Shown: positions 12,101-17,886, counted from the first letter of the stretch. The stretch is 64,000 nucleotides of DNA from Xenorhabdus sp. BG5 (GCF_015163665.1 NZ_JADEUG010000003.1:62001-126000), one strand, 5' to 3'. The notes: generated by a model from the sequence alone, not told the origin. Numbers and translations are program-made.

Positions 12101-13997
12101 AATCAGTCGGGCGGATAAATTCCGTCAAGCGAATGAAAAACTGGCCTTCAACTTTGCCGTGGGTGGACAAGGTGCGGATATTCAGGTTACGACGGGTAAC
12201 TGGAACTTTATGTTTGGTGACAACATCCAGTCGATTCTGGATACCAATCTGGGTTCATTGTTTGGCTTGATGACGCAGGAATATACCTCAACGGGTGTGG
12301 CAAAAACCACGTTTACCTTTAGCCCAACGGACTTGCCACGTCAGATCAAAAACAAACTGTTGGGGAATCTGGCGGGGGTCAGTGCGGATACTACACTGGC
12401 AGACATCTTTGGTGTGGATTATACCGCGAAAGGCGCTATTGTTTCCCGCTCTGGTCAGGATGTTGATGGTGTAGCTATTGTGCGTGAAATGCTGGAAATC
12501 ATCGGTGAATTCAGTGGCGATCAACTGAAAACCTTCACTGATCCAGAAAAATTACTGGATAGCCTGAAAGCCGGCCTGAATATGGGGGCTGATGGCGTGA
12601 AATCTTTTGCTGAAAGCCACGGTCTGAAAGCCAAAGCACCTGATGAAAATCAGGAGGGGCGTGTTTCCATCAGTAAAGGGGATGCATCAGCACCAGAAAC
12701 GACACAGGCAGATCGCGCCTTTGGGCTGACATCCCTGAACCTGCCAAACCTGTTTGCAACGCTGTTCAATCAGGATAAACAGGCTGAGATGAAATCGCTG
12801 GTCACTAACCTGAAAGAGAACCTGACAGCCGACTTACTCAACATGCAGGATAAAACTTTCGACTTCCTGCGTAATAGCGGTCATCTGCAAGGGGATGGTG
12901 ACATCCACGTCTCCCTGGGTAACTACAACTTTAACTGGGGTGGTGACGGTAAAGATCTCGGTGCGTATCTGGGAGATAACAATAACTTCTGGGGCGGCCG
13001 TGGTGATGACGTTTTCTATTCCGTAGGCACCTCGAATATTTTCACAGGCGGCCAGGGTAATGATGTCGGTGTCATGATGGGGCGTGAAAACATGATGTTT
13101 GGTGGTGCAGGCAATGATGTGGCTGTATTGGCTGGACGGATTAACTACGCCTACATGGGAGATGGCGATGATCAGGTCTTTGCCTTTGGTGAAGGCGGCG
13201 TGATTGATGGCGGCAAGGGACGTGATTATATCGTGGCTTCCGGCAACTTTAACCGCATTGATGCAGGGGAAGATCAGGATTACGTTGTCGCCATTGGCAA
13301 TAATAATCAGGTTGATTTGGGTAAAGGTAACGACTTTGCGACGGTATTCGGCAACAATAACCGAGTCGATGGCAAGGAAGGTAACAATGCCATCAAATTG
13401 ATGGGTTATCACGCTGTTATCAATGGGGGGATAGGTAGTGATCACCTGATTGCCGATGTGATCTCTAAGTTCAGCCAACTTAACGGTGGCGATGGGGATG
13501 ATCTGCTGGTATTGGGTGGATACCAAAACCACTTCAAAGGCGGCACGGGCGTGAATAGCTTTGTGGTCAGTGGTGATGTGATTGATAACGTGGTTGAAGA
13601 TATCAAGCAAGGTGACAAGATTATTTTCAACGACATCAATTGGCAAAACCTGTGGTTCCAACGCAGCGGTTACGATTTGGTTCTGTTGACCCAGCGTAAT
13701 GTCAAAGATACCTCTGCACAGGGGGAATTTGAGGCAATGGGTTCTGTAACGTTCAATGACTATTTCAATGGCAACCGTGCGGATATCATCACCCAAATGG
13801 GAGATAAAGATGCACAGGGTGAGCGTGAATATACAGCACTTTCTGCCAATGCCGTCGATTCTCTGGTGCAGGCCATGAGTGGATTCGCACCTAATATGGG
13901 AGATAGCGGCTTTATTGATTCACTTGATAGTAAATCGAAATCAACCGTTATAACGGCTTGGTCTGATACCCTAAACGGGAAATCTAAACTAGCCTGA
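189..13997 (+). CDS. rtxA: MARTX multifunctional autoprocessing RTX toxin, complete
   Basis: This is a 4602-residue secreted toxin. It starts with MGKPFWRSVEYF, the start I remember for Vibrio RtxA, so the N-terminus looks complete. Order by residue: glycine-rich A repeats (about 1-560), B repeats GNxxTxVGDG (about 560-1258), a jelly-roll-like segment with NGDFEQGVVGW (about 1360-1500), charged coiled coil (about 1520-1820), effector region (about 1838-3465), cysteine protease domain (about 3500-3714), then glycine- and aspartate-rich C-terminal repeats with calcium-type GGxGxD motifs. Family knowledge: the arms form a pore in the eukaryotic membrane, inositol hexakisphosphate activates the protease, and the effectors are cut free in the cytosol. 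The type I secretion genes are not in the window and would be expected to the left. No stop or frameshift is visible over 13.8 kb, so the gene appears functional. The effector set is atypical and is listed by domain below. Confidence 0.97.
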   Translation: MGKPFWRSVEYFVTGNYFADDGDNNIKAIGFGGNIYAYGGNDHITVGSIGATVYTGSGHDTVVGGAAYLKVIDTTGNLTVKGGAGYVEIDKDNDGNIEFSGVAGGVSITHTGKDGDITYSGGAAYNRIERIRQATDTYSETRGNIRFEGVGGYNRIYSDVAHGNINFTGGGAYNEIIRKGAANDFSSEGMEYAKAEEVVLTTATMSGAWIGNSHQVTGVKSAREPNTYLFAFEDGTYTKINKVQLRNDPETGKLRYFSTAWYKEGRHLKGLEKQDISAQSGFNSVGTDGAYTLSNLIVEQQKPITIHAVEKKLTENQWVDYGNGVQINAADITLSDAKMGGYAIYRDGTTVDVKAVKSNRMPNTYIYGKQLGEYTKVVVVELKNDPNTGTLQYIARPWYKEGNHTANLANTDISLANGYHYMGTGSYSLSDLHYSVNTVRTTSSRVPDMHEYSDLELFNSATGSNDSSGNIYYVGAGGGNLIKSNVTRGNVSFKGAGIANVIEHSSEFGDTTFAGGGGANIIIKKGKEGNLNFDGAGIANVLLHQSRSGEMNVNAGGAANVLVRVGDGRYLAHLLAVGNISIHKGNGNSRVAMGGGFNTHTQIGHGDAFWMGIGGANVLTQMGNGNVASILAGGTNILTKVGESDLESAMLGGANIITHISHNETLDSGSANTSAIALGGANILTKKGKGNIQAVMGGGGNVLTHMGDGKTTGVMLGGANILTKVGQGDTTGIMLGLGNVLTHVGDGQTLGVMGALGNIFTKVGDGTTIAAMIGAGNIFTHVGEGNAWALMGGKGNIFTKVGDGDALALMLALGNVYTHVGDGKSVALMIAKGNIATKVGDGDALSAMIGKGNIFTQIGDGSTFAAMIGGANVLTKVGDDLTAALMVGKANIYTHVGDGTSIGLFAGKANIMTKVGDGTTLAAMFGEANIMTHVGDGLTGVLALGKANIVTKVGNDFMGVVAASEANVVTHVNQEGNSTTAAVLMGKGNILTKVGDGSAVGLLVSKIGNIMTHVGDGTTVGFAKGEGNIITKVGDGLGINAAWGKGNILTQAGHGDRYNFAKGDANIITKIGDGQEVTVVQGQANIVTHVGNGDDYTGAWGKANVITKVGDGRNVVLAKGEANIVTQIGHGDSFNVLWSQGNVVTKVGDGMQVTAAKGKGNITTTVGNGLSVTAVHGDLNINTKVGDGVSVNVAWGKFNVNTRVGDGLNVSVMKGKGNANIRVGDGLNVNASYARNNVAIQVGNGDFYSLAVAESNTQSNKLNALFDNLKQTVLGSAGSQGINYLVNGDEATTSGTHKGRGAIDLPEVSSLNGFKLTEVNEISSDLAKDLKGAVTGVDTPDIAGIEKTLGSKKRLNPNRPRNLIANGDFEQGVVGWKSTNGIEASHSAKAYGLSDEGHGKRVSELDVSGNTNIYQDIQNLTAGEEITVKFDFARRAGSSADNGLEVWWNGKVVFAAANGDSEWQNKTLTLTANAGSNRLAFSGIGLNDGFGYVLDNVVATTELKDSGVADHVKQDKAAHNALQDKDAAEADSQRLAQEKDKQLAAISGSQSQLEATDLDALNENGQSQRNAIKEEAQAVTDEMLAQVKGLETLDIHASHHGESGQQWRDQFAAGLQQRIQTELNQSGETAQNQLDNIQEVIAARLGDTKDAVAKSEMGALKAEQNQQDAEQDIEEALIQAKNREKEALDRELKAKRAEHEGNLAVQQAEQHGQHEVSAADNKTAQVQHDAKGSKLDNSHKPVRTGATGSGLSGKTYNANYSEDIEQAEKSKSNINANSTVQADGRFSEQLQELDKDLSELDNAKAALNRLQINAGIRAKKVLTSVHGETSDNQIISQPSAVVTEWIRDTPKISGLDLSGLKALGEEHVQQDSVALAETGYSVASKAQKVANVYRWLDKDNKLASEKEKYIPVPGFDRVDADIPDDLRQKMVAYIIDPQLGDTSNLSKAQIASLKKLFKKIKNTIIPKDQFPSLVRLFVDATIDYDWDKRVEFVSKLESYGYSFEPVHGDNSIVTFWSGKGPKSLEKSREIIDAIQTDGKKVVYDIDVKGNEFAIALNRMLMNWSSLSPSGIAEKEAVKSSILASARSNTGFWSSLYATGSRNDVYLISEGGLPLGNYFWNVELPVLRQLQREGLIGEIRLLDKADEEYQGASPESLGRRLTEAGVTVKVRFNSLSLAEQKRLLALDPDKYKPYTLVDLDIKTSAIDNLLNQALPFYGLRTERNLLVSEADGEGFEVRPWPGKNSDSFKTIMLENPKDSAQIKSVERFILANYNHYDQLPDELHLVKDRIISHEHGRTRIIAEKAEGSWRYKPQTDLMSVGELREAAYVKGKILGDSYRKVLDALSNYENMLQNSKDYSFDAVEKLTVLRYQVESYLQGHPDSKRVPALQNLLSQVSVRLEESLVLTEVTLRGGEKVAIDNNGTPPRDSEPSNSITRLINERLFGTKEERRNVDNDTQMILDEFVNQGTADNITLQGEAGRLTGYYYNGDQQEQDEPSTAKKVVLFLHGSHSSAEEQTITVQNYYQRQGVDMLAVNMRGYGASDGHPSEKGLYQDARTMFRYLVNDRGIQPENIIIHGYSMGGAVAADLARYAERRGQAVSGLLLDRPMPSMTKGITAHGVPNPVGISGALAKAVNGQFSVEKNLQGISKQTPIMLLTDNEGLGKEGEKLRAKLVVAGYQVSGQPTSYSHEDHGLISNYADQIVSTLSAPQHENGSVKAGLREKLLYILFDMKSGGKELDKYSLHFNQGGSLLNDLQKLVPEIGNVLLTNGNHVESKEFLEGICFALSGRYLIEERVHGLGGGKAYLSWLTDAVKAYNDNTVNKKSDINSIEASLLNQYRRQNIGPAIQDLLSMQYSQTQNLSNLADRRKANQAYGGKLKANGLTGDRIDRSLSNDIAGYESVMETLRNVDKTTYMSFMSEDHAMAVVVHKGESQTVWSFYDPNCGIKSFDNYKDFEHFMDSFHKGMITGYQSKFAYTYEASQEEGQSFYVNYNIFEDDTITQYDGVWKQAREGEQPYVLRALKEQGKTFKLGANVTGRVVDYDNDAVTLEVTTKKGEKIRVEVESHNFKQAANLVQSNIDTVVAHAKNGTFILKASAENITQQPNAEIAPDSFEVRPQPDEPEVLKGTDNDLKRYGEVIKPQPSGSSKKLTDIRTTEDFLVGYKQGHTEQVVDGFRPNMNLKQLVDLLVKGNWSLEQKGALAWEIESRALKITFQPRAEKYNRLFRDVASTGIADTKASEQLAPQLLLLNLSNDGFGGRCDPLSKLILVAKQLENEGQDGVARQLLEKMYSAAAVLNNPERYSATEHANANKLLGSLAALHAKNPMSATSMKVWKEKLEDTKALTVDGVVQKITAGNPEGKPVLLELDGPDHAMAAWAKGSGENRVYGFYDPNVGIIEFSSAEKFGAYVTRFFGESDLNMAQSYKLKKNAAGESVFERVAVMDGEVLATYRPKWDVKFTMRDILELPVFDDTPIKKPTEIDTTHSVKKPLGDDSLESHIHVDNQDVNAWENIVVKPQPESSDSRFAGQIIIQTENDPTVAQATANLAGKHPDSTVIVQLDANGQYRVVYGDPAVLSDKLQSGKLRWQIVGHGREKSLQNHTRVSGYSADELALRLKQFNTDFKQVGMPDHISLVSCSLIGDDKREGFARRFISALDEQGIRTTVSARSSEVAVDSIGRKYTKDVQEQWVHKLMDNKLVLGWNDNGEVESHSERIRRGIAENDINLSRVGQADVDAKAQGAIADNTETFHAPKQRDAADNHSAAASSNNQLSYSGNIQVQAGDGEFTAINWGTTNVGIKVGTGGFKSLAFGDNNVMVHIGDGNSKHSVDLAGYQALEGAQLFIGNRNISFNMGRSNDLIVMLEKSIPTPPLINPFDGAARISGVLQNIAGSFDSPDWLATQNQQWTLESAKKYVSDLSGLDLTSSVDYKTLTDLDSQNERSSRGLKNDLESTLNKKYNQWLSGNGNTPEMGKISRADKFRQANEKLAFNFAVGGQGADIQVTTGNWNFMFGDNIQSILDTNLGSLFGLMTQEYTSTGVAKTTFTFSPTDLPRQIKNKLLGNLAGVSADTTLADIFGVDYTAKGAIVSRSGQDVDGVAIVREMLEIIGEFSGDQLKTFTDPEKLLDSLKAGLNMGADGVKSFAESHGLKAKAPDENQEGRVSISKGDASAPETTQADRAFGLTSLNLPNLFATLFNQDKQAEMKSLVTNLKENLTADLLNMQDKTFDFLRNSGHLQGDGDIHVSLGNYNFNWGGDGKDLGAYLGDNNNFWGGRGDDVFYSVGTSNIFTGGQGNDVGVMMGRENMMFGGAGNDVAVLAGRINYAYMGDGDDQVFAFGEGGVIDGGKGRDYIVASGNFNRIDAGEDQDYVVAIGNNNQVDLGKGNDFATVFGNNNRVDGKEGNNAIKLMGYHAVINGGIGSDHLIADVISKFSQLNGGDGDDLLVLGGYQNHFKGGTGVNSFVVSGDVIDNVVEDIKQGDKIIFNDINWQNLWFQRSGYDLVLLTQRNVKDTSAQGEFEAMGSVTFNDYFNGNRADIITQMGDKDAQGEREYTALSANAVDSLVQAMSGFAPNMGDSGFIDSLDSKSKSTVITAWSDTLNGKSKLA
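1840..3960 (+). repeat. MARTX B-repeat array inside rtxA
   Basis: About 35 in-frame units of 19-20 codons (57-60 bases) share the pattern GNxxTxVGDG followed by about nine variable, mostly small or hydrophobic residues. Ile/Val/Phe-Thr-Lys and Thr-His variants alternate for much of the array (TKVGDG, then THVGDG), so the true period may be a two-unit block. In the family this region helps form the translocation pore. Both strands contain several ORFs of 60-190 codons here; these result from the repeat period and are not genes. Confidence 0.9.
5700..6790 (+). other. Unassigned MARTX effector module (residues about 1838-2200)
   Basis: This is the first segment of the effector region, between the coiled-coil arm ending NAGIRAKK and the RID-type membrane-targeting segment. 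It has a helical, lysine-rich start (around KKLFKKIKN), then alternating hydrophobic strands and a conserved-looking stretch with NDVYLISEGG followed by GNYFWNVELPVLRQL. The latter suggests an alpha/beta enzyme fold. I do not recognise a named catalytic domain. It sits where Vibrio vulnificus MARTX carries the module called DUF1, but I cannot show that it is homologous. Function unknown. Confidence 0.55.
6797..7410 (+). other. RID-type N-terminal segment and 4HBM membrane-targeting domain, without the RID core
   Basis: Residues about 2204-2407 contain LPFYGLRTERNLLV, FEVRPWPGK and a four-helix bundle ending GHPDSKRVPALQNLL. From memory these match the start of the Rho-inactivation domain (RID) of V. 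cholerae MARTX. In that toxin the bundle is followed by about 400 residues holding the RID catalytic His and Cys (HALGHAAL and TKNCSS motifs). Neither motif is present here: the chain passes within about 15 residues into the alpha/beta hydrolase. The bundle binds the inner face of the plasma membrane in PMT, RID and RRSP. Confidence 0.75.
7441..8310 (+). other. MARTX alpha/beta hydrolase (ABH) effector domain
   Basis: Residues about 2418-2708. Visible features are the oxyanion-type strand VVLFLHGS, the nucleophile elbow HGYSMGG with Ser2579, a likely Asp in LLTDNEG and a likely His in SYSHEDH. The sequence follows the V. cholerae ABH domain closely as I remember it. Vibrio ABH is reported to act on phosphatidylinositol 3-phosphate and to inhibit autophagy and endosomal traffic; the same activity here is inference. 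Confidence 0.88.
8335..9490 (+). other. C58-like papain-fold protease candidate effector domain
   Basis: Residues about 2717-3100. The motif EGICFALS places Cys2783, DHAMAVVV places His2922, and FYDPNCG places Asp2941. The Cys-His-Asp order, the small residues after the Cys and the H-to-D spacing of 19 resemble YopT/C58 peptidases (16 in YopT as I remember it) and the C58 domain of Photorhabdus PaTox. The triad looks intact. This module is not in the standard V. cholerae toxin. Assignment is by motif only and the substrate is unknown. Confidence 0.6.
9520..10590 (+). other. MCF (makes-caterpillars-floppy-like) effector domain
   Basis: Residues about 3112-3467. The Arg3259-Cys3260-Asp3261 motif within GGRCDPLSK is the RCD signature of MCF cysteine-protease effectors. 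DHAMAAW supplies His3372 and FYDPNVG supplies Asp3391. The Cys-to-His spacing of 112 equals that of the V. vulnificus MCF domain as I remember it. In that toxin, host ARF proteins stimulate MCF to self-process and it triggers Golgi damage and apoptosis. The family is named after the Photorhabdus insect toxin Mcf. Confidence 0.8.
10690..11330 (+). other. MARTX cysteine protease domain (CPD, C80)
   Basis: Residues about 3501-3714. GQIIIQTEND opens the domain, VGHGRE holds catalytic His3591, and SLVSCSLIG holds catalytic Cys3636. The ARSSEVAVD and RKYTKD stretches belong to the inositol hexakisphosphate-binding side of known CPDs. The domain should cut at leucines between effectors once in the host cytosol. 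Both catalytic residues are present, so autoprocessing should work. Confidence 0.92.
12890..13620 (+). repeat. C-terminal calcium-binding RTX repeats of the toxin
   Basis: In-frame glycine/aspartate-rich repeats include GGRGDDVFYS, GGQGNDVGV, GGAGNDVAV, GDGDDQVFA and GGDGDDLLV, with about 18 residues per unit. GGxGxDxhx repeats fold as calcium-loaded beta rolls after export through a type I secretion system. They end about 125 residues before the C-terminus, where the secretion signal is expected. Confidence 0.88.
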
Positions 13998-14024
13998 TAG
14001 TTTTATTCACTGAACTTAGTTAAC

Positions 14025-14057
14025 AAAATGGCCCATGCATGAGTGTGGGCCATTTTT
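14025..14057 (+). terminator. Rho-independent terminator after rtxA
   Basis: An 11-bp perfect stem (AAAATGGCCCA with TGGGCCATTTT), a 10-base loop and a T-run lie 28 bp after the toxin stop. This closes the rtxC-rtxA transcript. Confidence 0.88.
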
Positions 14058-14186
14058 CAATTAATGTGTTATTGGGATTTATTTTATCCATCTATGATTG
14101 CTTGCAAGAGAACCATGCTTAACATGGATCTTCCTCTTCGGTATTAAAACCTTAAGGAAAATCCATGTCAGACGAACGGGTTAAAA

Positions 14187-15728
14187 TTATGTGCTGATTT
14201 CTAGCTCTTTTTCGTGGTTACCTACAGCAGTTGGGGCCTGAACATCTATTTGTAACATATTCTTAATCACCCTGGTCGCAATATTCGCTACCACGACGAG
14301 GGCATTGGGCACCCATAACCGCTTATGCGCGGGCGTTCCGACAAACCAAATACTTTCCTTTTCTTTAAGGTCAGGGTGGATGGCGACCATTTCTGGCGAG
14401 ATCGATATGGCGCGTTCTGAACGCTGGCCGTGAGTGTCAATCTCAAGTTTCCCATCCTCGTCAATGACAAAGTCAGGTTGGTGATAACCAACAGCAGTGA
14501 CAACAGCATCAAACGGTTGATAATCCTGCCCTAAGTTGACTAACCAGGTATTAGCCTCTCCTTCCTCTATAACAGCATCTAGAATTTCTCCTTGCTGGAT
14601 GTTCAGAGAACCCTCATCCATATAGTGCAGAAGCTTTCGTGCATTGGGTAAAGCAATGGCGGTGATATATCGATGAAGCATTTTTTCGACGTTGGGATGA
14701 AATGAACCGTCGAAATGGGTTTTATCATTTAAATGCACTTCATTAATGACATCCATGAAGTTGACTATCATATCCTGCCATTGACTCTTTCCTTGCTCGG
14801 CAATAGCTATTTCTTCACGCAGACGTTCCCGATAACTATTGGCATTAGAAAACTGTTCTCGCCAGGGTATTTTGGTGTATTTGTTGAGTGCGCGGTAGAA
14901 ATATTTTAGATATGCCTGTTTCAATGAGTCAGGAAAAAAATGGTTCGATCGATTCCCCTTACGGGTCATTATCGACATTATGTTTTCATGCTCAAAGAAG
15001 GTTCCAGGGCTTCGCATAAACCGTGAACGAACAGCGGGAATATCTCCTGATGGCGACGTCATGGTGACGCGATGCCCTTCACGGCAGAGAAGAATAGCTG
15101 CATCGATGGCTGAAAGTTTACTGCCGATAACCAATACCCGCGATTGTGAGGGTATTTTGGCTAACATATCCTGTTCTGGATAGGGGCAGTGAATAAAAGT
15201 TGGGTGAGTTAAGTGGGATTTCAATACCTCAGGGATCCGAGAAGAGCCAAAGCCTGTACAGAAAATGACATCGGTCACTTCCAGCGATTGAGGTGACAAG
15301 GTATCACCGTACCAGAGCGTATAACAACGATGTGAATTGATTTTTAACCCCTTAAATACATAGGGGATATGGAAAACATCGATTCCGGTCTTGAGAGCGA
15401 TAGTGTTAAATTCCAGAAACTTTTCATTCAGATAGTTTCCTACCCATTGGCGCGGTACGAAAGATTCCGGTGTAACGGTATGCCCACGTTTATGCAGATA
15501 ATCCAGAAAATCCAGAGGGTTATCTGCCTCGACGGACATGGTATCAACTGAGGTATTGCAGAGGATATCACCATCCAAATTGAAAAAGGCCATACCGGGG
15601 CCAACGGCCCCAGGCTCAATAATATAAATGGTTTGTGCCACACGATGTTGCACTGCTGCGATGAATGTTGCCACGCCCGCAGCCCCGCCTCCGACAATCG
15701 CAAGACTTCTTTTTTGAAAAGACATCAT
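14187..15728 (-). CDS. FAD/NAD(P)-binding oxidoreductase of the NAD_binding_9 type
   Basis: A 513-residue soluble protein. It opens with the dinucleotide-binding fold LAIVGGGAAGVATFIAA and continues IYIIEPGAVGPGMAF, as in the NAD_binding_9 group (FAD/NAD(P)-binding proteins often found near secondary-metabolite or siderophore genes). A second glycine motif, VLVIGSKLSAIDAAILL, around residue 200 suggests an NADPH site. A late VVTAVGYHQPDF segment is typical of flavin-dependent monooxygenases or reductases. Two ATGs sit side by side at the start behind a GGA. It lies 66 bp downstream of an O-methyltransferase on the same strand, so the pair is probably co-transcribed. The substrate cannot be told from sequence. 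It could hydroxylate the molecule its neighbour methylates, which is inference only. Confidence 0.75.
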   Translation of the reverse strand: MMSFQKRSLAIVGGGAAGVATFIAAVQHRVAQTIYIIEPGAVGPGMAFFNLDGDILCNTSVDTMSVEADNPLDFLDYLHKRGHTVTPESFVPRQWVGNYLNEKFLEFNTIALKTGIDVFHIPYVFKGLKINSHRCYTLWYGDTLSPQSLEVTDVIFCTGFGSSRIPEVLKSHLTHPTFIHCPYPEQDMLAKIPSQSRVLVIGSKLSAIDAAILLCREGHRVTMTSPSGDIPAVRSRFMRSPGTFFEHENIMSIMTRKGNRSNHFFPDSLKQAYLKYFYRALNKYTKIPWREQFSNANSYRERLREEIAIAEQGKSQWQDMIVNFMDVINEVHLNDKTHFDGSFHPNVEKMLHRYITAIALPNARKLLHYMDEGSLNIQQGEILDAVIEEGEANTWLVNLGQDYQPFDAVVTAVGYHQPDFVIDEDGKLEIDTHGQRSERAISISPEMVAIHPDLKEKESIWFVGTPAHKRLWVPNALVVVANIATRVIKNMLQIDVQAPTAVGNHEKELEIST

Positions 15729-15794
15729 TATTTCCTATATTTTAACTATATTGAAATTAAGGACGTTTTATCCGGCTGACTTAAGTGAAGGCAT

Positions 15795-16826
15795 TCATTC
15801 TGCAATGGCTTCGACAATCGAAATATAACAGCCTGTATCAATGACGCGATTAAGTTTCAAATCTGCGTTAGCCAGTAATTGTCGTAGCTCATCCTCTGTG
15901 CGTTCGCGTCCCCCTTCGTAGATCCCCATGCAGAGGAGATCCATTTCCTTACCTGCGTGCGAAACGTTGCCACTAGGGATTACGGGGTCCATTATCAGCA
16001 CTCGGCCGTCAGGGGACATTGCTTGTCGGCAGTTACGTAGGATGCGTATACATTGTTCATCAGGCCAGTCGTGCATAATGTACTTGAGCAGATAGATATC
16101 GCCCTGAGGACATGACTCGAAAAAGTCGCCAGAAGAAACCTCCCAACGCGTATCGTCACCTAGCGCGTTAAGTTGATGTCTGGCCAGTACGTGTGGTTGG
16201 TCGAAAAGGATCCCTCGCAGAGTGGTATTAGCCTGTAATACGCCTAATAACAGGCCACCAAATCCGCCAGCGATGTCGACAACTGTCGCGTTTTTCGGGA
16301 AGTCATAACTGTTTACGAGAAACAGATTTTCCACTTTAGACATTGAGGACATACCGGCATGAAAATCCTCAGCTTGTGTGTCCTTCTGCGCCCAATAATC
16401 AAAGAAAGGAAGTCCGTAGAGGTGTTTGAAGGCGGGATTGCCGCGGACACTTTCTACAATCTCACCAAGAGGTTGCCAAAAGGTCCTGTCAGTCAGCATC
16501 AATACTGCTGCCTGGAGGGAGTGGTGTGTGTCTTTGCGCAGGAACTCTGCGGCGGGTGTTAGTGAGAACCGATTTTCTTCGGTTTCACGAAAGATATTTC
16601 GTGTGGCGAGCAACCGGAGAACTCGGTGTAGTTGTTGCTCTTGGGCTCCGACAGTTTTGGCAAGTTCATGCACTGTTTTTGGCCCATTGCTCAAATGATC
16701 GGCGACACCCAGAACTGCGGCAGCACGAAGCGCCGCTTGATAAGAATACCCCATTGTTTGATTAAGTAAATGTAACGCTGCTGATGTGTAGTTAGAAATT
16801 GCTGTGTTATTATTTAAAATGTTCAT
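15795..16826 (-). CDS. SAM-dependent O-methyltransferase, family 2 (acetylserotonin/hydroxyneurosporene type)
   Basis: 343 residues. The N-terminal part (about 15-110) is a helical winged-helix dimerisation domain with AALRAAAVLGVADHL and VHELAKTVGA. The C-terminal Rossmann domain has the SAM loop VVDIAGGFGGLLLGVL and the LLKYIMHDWPDEQC segment, whose His is the general base in plant-type O-methyltransferases. The late GRERTEDELRQLL stretch is also typical. It is the first gene of a likely two-gene unit with the FAD enzyme downstream. Bacterial members methylate hydroxyls of polyketides, carotenoids or phenazine-like compounds. No synthase is visible in the window, so the substrate is unknown. 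Confidence 0.85.
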   Translation of the reverse strand: MNILNNNTAISNYTSAALHLLNQTMGYSYQAALRAAAVLGVADHLSNGPKTVHELAKTVGAQEQQLHRVLRLLATRNIFRETEENRFSLTPAAEFLRKDTHHSLQAAVLMLTDRTFWQPLGEIVESVRGNPAFKHLYGLPFFDYWAQKDTQAEDFHAGMSSMSKVENLFLVNSYDFPKNATVVDIAGGFGGLLLGVLQANTTLRGILFDQPHVLARHQLNALGDDTRWEVSSGDFFESCPQGDIYLLKYIMHDWPDEQCIRILRNCRQAMSPDGRVLIMDPVIPSGNVSHAGKEMDLLCMGIYEGGRERTEDELRQLLANADLKLNRVIDTGCYISIVEAIAE

Positions 16827-17151
16827 ATATATCTCATTTATAATTTAATATTAAAATCAAAAAAATATAAACCACTTTATTGTTTCATTTATATTATTAA
16901 TCAGAAAATTCTTATTCTACAATCATAAAAAATCTTATACGAAAGTATCTTGTTATCATCATTTTTATTAATGAGGGATAATGAGTGAGGTTATTTTTAC
17001 GAAAAGGTTATGCTATGAAATTAAGTTTTTTTTAGTGAATGTTTTTAGGGGGGATAGTCATTAAATAACAACAATGAAAAAATGCATCAGGGTTTAATGA
17101 AAACTCCATAATAAACAATCCCCCGTAATAAAATTACGAGGGATTATTTTG
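16827..17151. other. Gene-free A+T-rich spacer between the O-methyltransferase and the next methyltransferase
   Basis: These 325 bases are strongly A+T-rich and hold no plausible gene. They must contain the promoter of the O-methyltransferase on the minus strand and, at the right end, the terminator of the 17152 gene. A plus-strand AAAAGG-ATGAAA start at about 17002 closes after five codons. It resembles the pulA start region but encodes nothing. Confidence 0.6.
17117..17145 (-). terminator. Hairpin terminator after the class I methyltransferase gene
   Basis: Arms AATCCC and GGGATT extend through CGTAAT/ATTACG, with a short A-rich loop, 7 bp past the minus-strand stop. In the minus direction the stem is followed by TGTTTATTA, a weak U-run. 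Confidence 0.55.
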
Positions 17152-17886
17152 TTAAAGTTGACAAACAAGGGCTGCATCAATGCAATTTCTTTGGAAATCA
17201 TCCCAAAACCCTGGTGGATAACTCTCAATATCACTTTCCAATAGCATGGGCTTATGCCATTCAAATTTTAACCCTGCCTTAGTGATTGCATCCTTATATT
17301 GTTCACGGCTCCAACGATGCATAGTAAAAGGGCTGGGTGGGGTAGTAAGGAATTCAGCCCTCACAAGAGTTGTATCTTTCACAGGTTCTTCACTTAGAAC
17401 CTTTATGCAATAATTTTCATAGTTCCCTTTTTCTAAACGATAATCGGGTTCAAATGTATAAGCGATGAGTTTACCGGAAGGTTTAAGATGATCTGCAATG
17501 ACACGAAACATACTTTCAAGTTGTTCAAGTGTTTCTGCATGGCAAAATAACCAGGCAGCAACTATCAGGTCAAATTTACCAAATGACTCCATTTTGCTGA
17601 CATCTCTGATATAGTATTCTATACCATCGTCACATTGTTGCGATTTGTTTTTAGCAATTTCTATCATCTTCTCTGATATATCAACACCAATAACTTTTGC
17701 AGCGCCGCGATTTCTGAATTCCCGACTAAATAGGCCATATCCACATCCTAAATCTAACATCGATTTTCCTTTTACATCCCCTGCCAAATTGAGGAGGGTA
17801 CGAGTGACTATTTTTATTTGAGCGCTAGAGTCTGAAAATTCTTCGTAAAGATGTGCAATAGGATTATATAAGATGTTATCTTTCAT
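17152..17886 (-). CDS. Class I SAM-dependent methyltransferase, small-molecule type
   Basis: 244 residues. I use the ATG at 17886, which has AAGGA seven bases upstream, rather than a TTG eight codons earlier. The fold begins with MLDLGCGYGLFSREFRNRGA (SAM motif I), then VIGVDISEKMIEIA (the acidic ribose-binding residue) and FDLIVAAWLFCHAETL (motif IV), all in the first half, as in Methyltransf_11/25 proteins of the UbiE/BioC superfamily. The C-terminal half (FTMHRWSREQYKDAITKAG) has the shape of a substrate lid. It is monocistronic with its own hairpin, and its composition is more A+T-rich than the flanking core genes, suggesting transfer. The substrate is unknown. Proximity to the O-methyltransferase and FAD enzyme hints at a shared accessory function. 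Confidence 0.75.
   Translation of the reverse strand: MKDNILYNPIAHLYEEFSDSSAQIKIVTRTLLNLAGDVKGKSMLDLGCGYGLFSREFRNRGAAKVIGVDISEKMIEIAKNKSQQCDDGIEYYIRDVSKMESFGKFDLIVAAWLFCHAETLEQLESMFRVIADHLKPSGKLIAYTFEPDYRLEKGNYENYCIKVLSEEPVKDTTLVRAEFLTTPPSPFTMHRWSREQYKDAITKAGLKFEWHKPMLLESDIESYPPGFWDDFQRNCIDAALVCQL

Noticed and set aside
12834-13796. Antisense 320-codon open frame inside rtxA
   Set aside because: Low-complexity Ile/Thr/Val protein produced by the complement of the Gly/Asp repeats. It has no ribosome site and no family resemblance; likewise the other minus-strand frames at 1566-4001.
13998-14186. Spacer after rtxA searched for a toxin-linked small gene
   Set aside because: Apart from the terminator, only short frames without ribosome sites are present.
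17002-17022. AAAAGG-spaced ATGAAA start resembling the pulA start
   Set aside because: The frame stops after five codons (MKLSF-F), nothing follows, and the similarity is short enough to be chance.
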